Below are positions 7,940 to 17,881 of a stretch of 43,684 nt of DNA, in pieces. Position 1 is the stretch's first letter. Each line of letters begins with the position of its first letter. Under the pieces are notes generated by a model. That model saw only the letters and a program-made list of their open reading frames with translations, had not been told where the DNA came from and did not search any database. This stretch comes from Acidobacteriota bacterium. Lineage in GTDB: Bacteria > Acidobacteriota > Terriglobia > Bryobacterales > Bryobacteraceae. The position numbers were made by a program, and so were the translations under genes. Location: NCBI GenBank assembly GCA_016871015.1, contig VFZX01000019.1, positions 1 to 43,684 on the forward strand, in the 5' to 3' direction.

Positions 7940-8773
7940 CTATGCGGCGATGCTGTGGCGGTAGGGCTCGTCGGCCGATGCCACCTTGACCTTGCGTGCG
8001 ACGCCGAGCTTCTCAAGCAGCCAGATCTGGTAGAAGGTCAGATCCACTTCGTACCAGGCGAGCCCGTGGCGGGCCGACAGCGGATGCGCGTGATGGTTGT
8101 TGTGCCAGCCTTCGCCAAAGGTCAGCAGAGCGACCCACCAGTTGTTGCGGGACAGGTCGCGGGTCTGGAACCTCCGCGATCCCCACATGTGGGTTGCGGA
8201 GTTGACGAGCCAGGTGGAATGCTGGCCCACGGTCACACGGAAGCAGACTCCCCACAGGACGTACGGGAGCCCGCCGAACGCATAAAGCAGCACGCCGGAG
8301 ACCGCCAGCGGCACGTAGTGATACGTGTTCAGCCAGTGGTAGTAGCGGTGCTTGGCCAAATCGGGTACGTAGGGGGCGAACCGGCGGGTGTCGTTGTGGT
8401 CCGCGGTGCCAAGGATCATCCACCACAGGTGCGCCCACCAGGCTCCGTGCTTGGGGCTGTGCGGATCCCCTTCCTTATCCGAATTCTGGTGGTGGATCCG
8501 GTGGGTGCCTGCCCACGAAAGCGGACCTCCTTCGAGGGCCATCGACCCGCAGGTGGCGAGGAAGTATTCCAGCCCCCTCGGGACAATGTAGCCCCGATGC
8601 GTCAATAGCCTGTGGTATCCCATTCCGATACCCCAACTAATCGCCATCCAATAGATAATTCCCGCAGCCAGGATGGCTCCCCAATCGAAGTAAAAGAGGG
8701 CCGCCACCGCGCCGATGTGAAAGACGCTAAAGGCGATCGCCGTAGACCAGTTGATCTCAGTAGGCTTTGTCAA
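7940..8773 (-). CDS. Acyl-CoA/acyl-lipid delta-9-type fatty-acid desaturase
   Basis: A 277-residue integral-membrane di-iron desaturase that would place a double bond in a saturated acyl chain using oxygen and an electron donor. The three histidine boxes are intact: HRLLTH (54-59), HRIHH (91-95) and HNNHH (224-228). Hydrophobic segments lie before box 1 and between boxes 2 and 3, as usual. I start at TTG 8773 because a strong GGAGAG sits seven bases upstream; the open frame runs on to 9019 but that part crosses the promoter and carA. Length fits bacterial delta-9 desaturases. Downstream lie a histidine kinase and a response regulator on the same strand, and the promoter contains a regulator-like repeat, so membrane-state control is likely (inference). 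Confidence 0.93.
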   Translation of the reverse strand: MTKPTEINWSTAIAFSVFHIGAVAALFYFDWGAILAAGIIYWMAISWGIGMGYHRLLTHRGYIVPRGLEYFLATCGSMALEGGPLSWAGTHRIHHQNSDKEGDPHSPKHGAWWAHLWWMILGTADHNDTRRFAPYVPDLAKHRYYHWLNTYHYVPLAVSGVLLYAFGGLPYVLWGVCFRVTVGQHSTWLVNSATHMWGSRRFQTRDLSRNNWWVALLTFGEGWHNNHHAHPLSARHGLAWYEVDLTFYQIWLLEKLGVARKVKVASADEPYRHSIAA

Positions 8774-8780
8774 AGAAGAT

Positions 8781-8786
8781 CTCTCC
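8781..8786 (-). promoter_or_regulatory. Ribosome-binding site fixing the TTG start of the desaturase
   Basis: GGAGAG on the minus strand, seven bases before the TTG at 8773. No in-frame ATG or GTG gives a better fit, and family alignments would begin close to this point. Confidence 0.65.
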
Positions 8787-8807
8787 ACGTCAACCTTACC
8801 AGGGGAA

Positions 8808-8835
8808 ATTGTATGGAATTGCAATAGTTTTGCAA
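8808..8835 (-). promoter_or_regulatory. Candidate sigma70 promoter of the desaturase
   Basis: On the minus strand TTGCAA (8835-8830) and TACAAT (8813-8808) are separated by 16 bases, giving reasonable -35 and -10 boxes. Transcription would start near 8801, leaving a leader of about 28 bases that contains the GGAGAG site. The -35 box lies inside the repeated TTGCAAT element, so a regulator bound there would directly meet RNA polymerase. Confidence 0.5.
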
Positions 8836-8837
8836 TT
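8817..8837. repeat. 11-bp-phased direct repeat / inverted repeat in the desaturase promoter
   Basis: Two identical copies of TTGCAAT (8819-8825 and 8830-8836) are separated by AGTT, giving an 11-base period, one DNA turn. Because the half-site is nearly self-complementary, the same bases also form the inverted repeat AATTGCAA (8817-8824) with TTGCAATT (8830-8837). Seven-base half-sites with four-base A/T-rich spacers are the layout of PhoB-family boxes. The element sits just upstream of the desaturase -10 box and lies 76 bases before the carA start codon. Confidence 0.6.
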
Positions 8838-8898
8838 TCTGCCCGCTTGAACCGGACCGCCGGGGCGTGGTCCAATAGAAGGAACATTTCCCCCCGCC

Positions 8899-8904
8899 AA
8901 GGAG
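8899..8904 (+). promoter_or_regulatory. carA: Ribosome-binding site fixing the TTG start of carA
   Basis: AAGGAG lies eight bases before the TTG at 8913. The protein family starts within a few residues of this point ([11 protein letters not shown]), so the longer open frame from 8751 is not used. A weak promoter match (TTGAAC then TCCAAT, 18 bases apart) lies upstream, at about 8848-8877. Confidence 0.65.
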
Positions 8905-8912
8905 CAGTCAAT

Positions 8913-10051
8913 TTGCAGAAAGCCATCCTTGCCCTGGAGGACGGTACCGTCTTCGAGGGCCAGAGTTTTGGTGCGCCCGGAATTCGAAGTGGGGAGGTAG
9001 TGTTCAATACCTCCATCACCGGCTACCAGGAAATCTTCACGGATCCGTCGTACACGGGCCAGATCGTCGTCCTCACCAACCCTCAGATCGGCAACTACGG
9101 CGCCAATGATAGTGACAACGAGTCGCGCCAGCCGTTTATCGAGGGTCTTGTGGTTCGGGACTTCTCGTCGGCCGCGAGCAACTGGCGGTCGGAGGAGGAG
9201 GCTTCCCGCTTCCTTGGCGCCAAAGGGATCCCGATCGGCTCAGGGATGGATACGCGCCAGTTGGTGCGGCGACTGCGCGACCGCGGCGTGATGCGCGGAG
9301 TCCTGTCCGGCGCGGGCGGCGATCCGGCGGCACTCGTCGAGATGGCTCGCAACATCCCCTCAATGGCGGGCCTCGATCTTGCGACACGGGTGAGCACGGC
9401 GGACCGCTACGAATGGACCCAGGGCACCGGAAAGTGCTCCCCGTCCGACCTCGAACCACCCGCGGAACCCCAGCGGTTCCACGTGGTTGCCTTTGACTTC
9501 GGGATCAAGCACAACATCCTGCGGCGCCTGGTGCAAATCGGATCGCGGGTCACGGTGGTCCCGGCCGGGACGGTGGCGGAAGACGTTTTGGCTCTCGCAC
9601 CCGACGGGGTGTTTCTGTCCAACGGCCCCGGAGACCCGGAGCCGCTCCAATTCCAGGCGGCGCAGATCCAGAAGCTGATCGGCCGGGTGCCGCTGTTCGG
9701 AATCTGCCTCGGGCATCAGGTGCTCGGGTTGGCTTCTGGCGGAAAAACCTACAAGCTGAAGTTCGGCCACCGCGGAGCGAATCACCCGGTGCTCAACTAC
9801 CGTACCAACAAGGTCGAGATCACCTCCCAGAATCACGGGTTCGCCGTGGATCCCGATTCCCTTCCGGCGTCGGAGACCGAGCTGACCCACATCAACCTCA
9901 ACGACCAGACTCTCGAGGGCTTCCGCCACCGGAACAATCCGGTGTTCTGCGTCCAGTATCACCCGGAAGCCGCGCCGGGTCCCCACGACTCCCGGTACCT
10001 ATTCGACGACTTCGCCTCCCTGATGAGTGAGCATTCCAACAAGAAGAGCTG

Positions 10052-10052
<1 letters not shown>
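8913..10052 (+). CDS. carA: Carbamoyl-phosphate synthase small subunit (glutaminase)
   Basis: A 379-residue glutamine amidotransferase subunit that hydrolyses glutamine and channels ammonia to CarB for carbamoyl phosphate, the precursor of arginine and pyrimidines. The N-terminal CPSase small-chain domain has [11 protein letters not shown] and the later [13 protein letters not shown]. The class I glutamine amidotransferase domain shows FLSNGPGDP, the nucleophile C265 in GICLGHQ, and the catalytic His-Glu in QYHPEA. Length matches the family (E. coli 382). The TTG start is set by AAGGAG at 8899-8904. Its stop codon overlaps the carB ATG by one base (TGATG), the expected coupling of a 1:1 complex. 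The gene diverges from the desaturase across 139 bases. Confidence 0.97.
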
Positions 10053-13271
<3,219 letters not shown>

Positions 13272-13276
<5 letters not shown>

Positions 13277-13309
13277 TGCCGAGATAACTAAAAATAAATC
13301 TCGACTATC
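13272..13309 (+). terminator. Long hairpin over the carB stop codon (possible terminator or processing site)
   Basis: GATAGT (13272-13277) pairs with ACTATC (13304-13309), and CGAGAT (13280-13285) pairs with ATCTCG (13298-13303). The two blocks form a 12-base-pair stem with a two-base bulge (GC, 13278-13279) and a 12-base A-rich loop. The stem contains the carB TAG. No run of T follows, so it is not a classic intrinsic terminator. It could instead protect the 3' end of the mRNA, separate carAB from the next gene, or be a protein-binding inverted repeat for the downstream EAL gene. Confidence 0.45.
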
Positions 13310-13363
13310 GGTCTGAATTCCAGTACATTGGAACAGGCGTTCTGGAAAGGACACCGTGGAATT

Positions 13364-14596
13364 ATGGCCTGTGCTGGCAAAACCTTCGCAAGAATGGCCC
13401 CCATGCGTCCGTCCGCGCGACAAGCTGGTGTCCGCCGCGCGCTGCTGGCCATCAGCTTGGACCACCTGGAACCCGGTTTTCGGGACTCCGAAGGAAGACT
13501 GTTGAGTGCTGGCGTAGCCGCACTCCGCCGCAACCTCCGCTCCACCGACCATGCCGCGGGCTCGGAGGACGACCGGCTCGTGGTTTGCCTGGAGGACATA
13601 ACTTCGGCCGCCGCCGCCGCCCGGATCGCACAGCGGATCCTCCGGATCTTCAATCAGCCACTTGACATTGACGGCCAACAACACTTTGTCACCGCAAATG
13701 TCGGCATTGCAATGTACCCTACAGACGGTCTGTCTCAGGGGGAGCTGATCCGTCACGCCGGCCTCGCCTCGAGCCGCGCCAAGGCGGAAGGCCGGAGCGG
13801 ATACCGTTTCTTCGACCGCACCCGGGCGGACCAGGACGGCGGCGGGCCATGCCTCGAGCGCGCGATCCGGCGGGCAATGGCCAACCAGGAACTGGGAGTG
13901 GCGTTCCAACCGCTGATCGAAATCCGGTCCGGAACCGTAACCGGGGCCGAGGCGCTCCTGCGGTGGTGTGGAAATGGCACGGACCCCGCCATCAGCGAGT
14001 TGGTCGCGGTTGCGGAGGAGTCCGGGTTGATTCTTCCCATCGGACAGTGGGTGATCGGCAAGGCCGTCCATCAGTTGAGCCAGTGGACCGGGCAGGGCAG
14101 GGAGCTCCGGATGTCGGTGAACCTTTCGGCAGTTCAGATCCACCGGCAGGATGTCCTGGGTATCATTACGCAATCGCTCAAGACGCACAGCGTGCAGCCT
14201 GGCTCACTCAAGGCGGAAATCACCGAGAGCGTGTTGTTGGACCAGTCAGACCGGTTGCGGAATTCGTTGTGCGCGCTGCACGAGGCGGGAATCGGCCTGG
14301 TGCTCGACGACTTTGGAACCGGATATTCTTCACTCACCTACCTTCGCCAGTTTCCGATCGAGACCATCAAGGTCGACCGGTCATTCATAAACGGAGTCGG
14401 CAGCTGCTGGAACGACGAGGCGATCGTGAGCAGCGTGATCCGCATGGCGCACTCGCTCGGGCAGACTGTGGTGGCAGAGGGTGTTGAGACCCGGGAGCAG
14501 CTTGATTTCCTCCGGGACCAGGGCTGCGACTTCGCCCAGGGCTATTTTTTTTCCGGCGCCGTTCCGGCGGAGGAGTTCGGCCGCCTGCTGATGTAA
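13364..14596 (+). CDS. c-di-GMP phosphodiesterase: degenerate GGDEF domain plus EAL domain
   Basis: About 410 residues, cytosolic, with no membrane segment. Residues about 25-150 look like a GGDEF fold (VTANVGIAMYPTDG is recognisable), but the signature GGDEF is replaced by GSEDDR at residues 66-71, so it should not make c-di-GMP and may bind GTP or serve as a regulatory scaffold. The EAL domain (about 165-405) keeps the catalytic and metal residues in E196 (EALLRW), NLSAVQ, EITES, DDFGTG, KVDRSF, AEGVET and AQGYFFS. It is therefore predicted to hydrolyse c-di-GMP. The start is uncertain: ATG 13364 is chosen, but TTG 13328 or ATG 13394 are possible. It lies 87 bases after carB, behind the hairpin, and nine bases before the dioxygenase gene. 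Confidence 0.88.
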   Translation: MACAGKTFARMAPMRPSARQAGVRRALLAISLDHLEPGFRDSEGRLLSAGVAALRRNLRSTDHAAGSEDDRLVVCLEDITSAAAAARIAQRILRIFNQPLDIDGQQHFVTANVGIAMYPTDGLSQGELIRHAGLASSRAKAEGRSGYRFFDRTRADQDGGGPCLERAIRRAMANQELGVAFQPLIEIRSGTVTGAEALLRWCGNGTDPAISELVAVAEESGLILPIGQWVIGKAVHQLSQWTGQGRELRMSVNLSAVQIHRQDVLGIITQSLKTHSVQPGSLKAEITESVLLDQSDRLRNSLCALHEAGIGLVLDDFGTGYSSLTYLRQFPIETIKVDRSFINGVGSCWNDEAIVSSVIRMAHSLGQTVVAEGVETREQLDFLRDQGCDFAQGYFFSGAVPAEEFGRLLM

Positions 14597-14605
14597 CCGG
14601 GTACC

Positions 14606-15412
14606 ATGGTGTCCATGGCCCGTGTGACGAGCCGTAAGTTCATCATCGGAACCATGGGAGCGCTGGGCGCGGGAATTGCGTCGGCGTGGGCTGGCAGGCA
14701 GCCTCTGCTCCGGTGGGCGATGACGCGGAAAGCCCATCCCGATCTTCAATTGACGGCCGCTCCGGGCGACGGGCAGCAGCCCTGCGTTCTGACGTCCAGC
14801 CAGCCCGAAGGACCGTTCTACTTTCCTTCTCCCGAGCGCCGCAATATCGTCGAAGACCGCCCCGGTCTGCCATTCACGTTGCGGATCCAGGTGGTACGGG
14901 CGCGCGGCTGCTCGCCGCTGGAGGGCGCGGTGGTTGAGGTTTGGCATACTGACGCGGGAGGGGTCTACAGCGGCTATCCCGAGGAGATCGCCCATGACCT
15001 CTGGAAGAGCCTGGTCTTCGTTGGCCCCCGCGCCGTTCGGAAGGGCGGCGAATTCCACGTCGGCCCCGTGGAAAAGACCCGATTCTTGCGCGGCTTGCAG
15101 CGAACCGGCAGCGACGGCTGGGTCGAGTTCCGGACCATCTTTCCCGGCTGGTATGAGGGCCGGACTCCTCATATCCACTTCAAGGTGGCGGCCGGGCCCC
15201 ACGAGCAGTTAACGTCGCAGTTCTACTTTGAACAGGCCACTTGCGACCGGGTGTACACGACGGTGGCCCCGTACACTCAATACGGCCCGTGCCCGTACAC
15301 TACGGATACTGACACCGTCATCCAGAGCGCGGCGCATGGGCTCCTTTTGAAGCCATCCTGGTCCGGTGGATCCATGGAAGCAACCGCGAGAATCGGAATT
15401 CAGCAAGCCTAG
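14606..15412 (+). CDS. Exported intradiol ring-cleavage dioxygenase-like protein
   Basis: A 268-residue protein of the catechol/protocatechuate dioxygenase fold. The expected non-heme Fe(III) ligands are present: Y121 (VYSGY), Y183 (GWYEG), H189 and H191 (TPHIHF). The leader (SRKFIIG then GALGAGIASAWAG) resembles a Tat signal with RK in place of RR, so the protein probably acts outside the cytoplasm. Intradiol enzymes open catechol-type rings between the two hydroxyls; secreted versions are often found in soil bacteria, but the substrate here is unknown. ATG 14606 is used; ATG 14615 is equally close to the leader. It lies nine bases after the EAL gene and six before the U32 gene, suggesting a common transcript. 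Confidence 0.88.
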   Translation: MVSMARVTSRKFIIGTMGALGAGIASAWAGRQPLLRWAMTRKAHPDLQLTAAPGDGQQPCVLTSSQPEGPFYFPSPERRNIVEDRPGLPFTLRIQVVRARGCSPLEGAVVEVWHTDAGGVYSGYPEEIAHDLWKSLVFVGPRAVRKGGEFHVGPVEKTRFLRGLQRTGSDGWVEFRTIFPGWYEGRTPHIHFKVAAGPHEQLTSQFYFEQATCDRVYTTVAPYTQYGPCPYTTDTDTVIQSAAHGLLLKPSWSGGSMEATARIGIQQA

Positions 15413-15418
15413 CTCCGG

Positions 15419-17878
15419 ATGCCGCAATCCGCCAAACCCGAGATCATGAGTCCGGCCGGACATTGGCCGCAGCTCCAGGCGGCGATCGACGCCGGCGCCG
15501 ACGCCGTCTATTTCGGACTGAAACACTTCACCGCGCGCGCAAAGGTTGGATTCGAACCAGAAGAGCTTGCCGCGGTGATCCGCACGCTGCACCGGCGAGG
15601 GGTCAAGGGCTACGTGACGTTCAACACTCTGGTCTTCGACAGCGAAGTCCGCGAGGCGGCGCGGCTCATTACGCAAATTGCCGAATCCGGCGCGGATTCG
15701 ATCATCGTCCAGGACCTCGGCATCGCCCGCCTTGCCGCGCGCGCCGCACCGGGCCTCGCGCTCCACGGATCCACGCAGATGAGCATCACCAGCGCCGAGG
15801 GGATCGATCTGGCGCGCGAATCGGGCGTGACCCGCGTGGTGCTGGCGCGCGAGCTGTCGCTTGGCGATATCGGCAAGATCCGGAGCCAAACCACGTGCGA
15901 ACTCGAGATGTTCGTCCATGGCGCCCTCTGTGTTTCTTACTCCGGGCAGTGCTTCTCGTCGGAGGCCTGGGGTGGGCGCTCGGCCAATCGCGGACAGTGC
16001 GCCCAGGCCTGCCGCCTGCCGTACACGATGATCGTCGACGGGGCGCACCGCGAAATTGGCGCGGACGAGCGATATCTGCTGTCGCCCGGTGATCTCTACA
16101 CGCTGCGGCAGATCCCGGAGATCGTGGCACTCGGCGTGTCGGCGCTGAAGATCGAGGGCCGGTATAAGGACGCGGATTACGTCGCGCTCACGACGAACGC
16201 CTACCGGAAAGCAGTGGACCAAGCTGCCTCTGGCCTTCCGGTGAATATCACACCCGCCGGAGAACTCCGGCTGGAGCAAGTCTATTCGAGAGGACTGGGG
16301 CCGTACTTTGTCACCGGCACGGATCATCAGGCGGTGGTCCGCGGACGCGCTCCCCGCCACCGCGGAGTACTCATGGGCCGCGTCCGCCAGGCGGGACCGG
16401 ACTGGGTGCGGATCGAACATTCAGCCGCGCACGCGGTTTCGCCGCTGAAGCCGGGCGACGGCGTGGTGATCGACGCGGCGGACTGGCGGAGTCCGCAGGA
16501 GCCCGAGGAAGGTGGGCGGGTCTACGAGGTGGCGGGAGCGGAGCTTCGGTTCGCGCGCGGGAGCCTGAATCCGGCGCGGATCCGCCCGGGCGACCTGGTC
16601 TGGCGCACGGATGATCCGCAGCTTGCGAAAGATATCCGGGCGATTCCAGTGCGGACCCAGAAGGTCAACGTGGAGGTCGCGGCCGCCGAGGGCCGCGTGG
16701 TTGAAACCCGGTGGAGCCTGGCGGACCGGCCCAGCGTCGAGGTGGGTGTAGATGGAACGCTAGCCGCCGGGCCAGCGGGCAAACGGGTGTTGAGCGAGGA
16801 GATCATCCGCGCGCAACTTGGGCGGTTGGGCGGGACAGGGTACGAGCTCGCTGGGGTGGCGATGCGGGTGGACGGGGCGCCTTTTGTTCCAGTGTCGGAG
16901 TTGAACGCGATCCGCCGCCGGGCTGTTGAGCTGCTCGAAGCCAGGCAGACCGCGACTGGCCAGCGCGAAACCTTCGACGCCGAAGCGTGGATTGGCCAGG
17001 CGCCGGTTGAGAGCGCAGCGGCCGCTCCCGAACTCCACCTGTTGATCCGGTTTCCCGACCAGTTGGATGCTGCACTGGATACCCGGCCCGCGAGCATCAC
17101 GCTCGACTATCTGGATCTCTACGGACTGCGGCCCTCCGTCGAGCGGATCCGCGAGGCGGGCATCACTCCACGGGTGGCGAGCCCCCGGGTGCTGAAACCC
17201 GATGAAGAGCGCATCGTGCACTTCCTGCGGAAGCTCGGCTGCGAGGTGCTGGTGCGGTCCGGTGGACTGCTGCACAGCCTGCGGAACGGCGATTGTCCGC
17301 CCCTGACCGGCGATTTCAGCCTGAACACCGCGAACGCGCTCACCGCCCGCGCGTACCTGGACCTGGGCATCGCCCGGATCACCCCCACGCACGACTGCAA
17401 TGCGGCGCAGATCGCGGAGCTCGCACGTGCCACGGGCGCGGGACGGCTGGAGGTGATTGCCTACCAGCATCTGCCGGTGTTCCACACCGAGCATTGCGTC
17501 TTTTGCCGCTTCCTGTCGAAGGGCACGAGCTACAAGGATTGCGGCCATCCCTGCGAGAAGCACCGTGTCTCATTGCGCGATACCGGCGGCCGGGCGCATC
17601 CGGTGATGGCCGACGTCGGCTGCCGGAACACTGTGTTCGGCGCAGAAGCCCAGGAGGCGTCCGCGCACCTGGATCTCTGGGTGGCAGCCGGAATCCGCCA
17701 CTTCCGCCTGGAGTTCGTTCACGAGACGCCGGAACAGATCCGCGGAATCAGCAGCGCGTTCCAGGACCGGATCGAGGGGCGGATCCAATCAGGGGAGCTG
17801 GCCCGCCGGATCCGCGATCTTGCCCCGCAAGGCGTCACCGAAGGCAGCCTGTTTGTGCCCTTGCGGGTCCTTCAATAG
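15419..17878 (+). CDS. U32 peptidase-family protein with DUF3656, RlhA-like
   Basis: An 819-residue protein of the U32 family. The N-terminal TIM-barrel-like region has EIMSPAGHWPQLQAAIDAGADAVYFG and four cysteines at 171, 178, 194 and 198 (ALCVSYSGQC and GQCAQAC) that bind an iron-sulfur cluster in characterised relatives. The middle (about 350-500) is the DUF3656-like insert, and a second cysteine-bearing region near residues 700-730 (HCVFCRF, CGHPCEKH) is present. In E. coli the member RlhA hydroxylates a cytidine of 23S rRNA using prephenate, and other U32 proteins modify tRNA or ubiquinone. RNA hydroxylation is therefore more likely than proteolysis, although older annotations call it a collagenase-like peptidase. 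The next gene starts three bases later. Confidence 0.87.
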   Translation: MPQSAKPEIMSPAGHWPQLQAAIDAGADAVYFGLKHFTARAKVGFEPEELAAVIRTLHRRGVKGYVTFNTLVFDSEVREAARLITQIAESGADSIIVQDLGIARLAARAAPGLALHGSTQMSITSAEGIDLARESGVTRVVLARELSLGDIGKIRSQTTCELEMFVHGALCVSYSGQCFSSEAWGGRSANRGQCAQACRLPYTMIVDGAHREIGADERYLLSPGDLYTLRQIPEIVALGVSALKIEGRYKDADYVALTTNAYRKAVDQAASGLPVNITPAGELRLEQVYSRGLGPYFVTGTDHQAVVRGRAPRHRGVLMGRVRQAGPDWVRIEHSAAHAVSPLKPGDGVVIDAADWRSPQEPEEGGRVYEVAGAELRFARGSLNPARIRPGDLVWRTDDPQLAKDIRAIPVRTQKVNVEVAAAEGRVVETRWSLADRPSVEVGVDGTLAAGPAGKRVLSEEIIRAQLGRLGGTGYELAGVAMRVDGAPFVPVSELNAIRRRAVELLEARQTATGQRETFDAEAWIGQAPVESAAAAPELHLLIRFPDQLDAALDTRPASITLDYLDLYGLRPSVERIREAGITPRVASPRVLKPDEERIVHFLRKLGCEVLVRSGGLLHSLRNGDCPPLTGDFSLNTANALTARAYLDLGIARITPTHDCNAAQIAELARATGAGRLEVIAYQHLPVFHTEHCVFCRFLSKGTSYKDCGHPCEKHRVSLRDTGGRAHPVMADVGCRNTVFGAEAQEASAHLDLWVAAGIRHFRLEFVHETPEQIRGISSAFQDRIEGRIQSGELARRIRDLAPQGVTEGSLFVPLRVLQ

Positions 17879-17881
17879 CCG

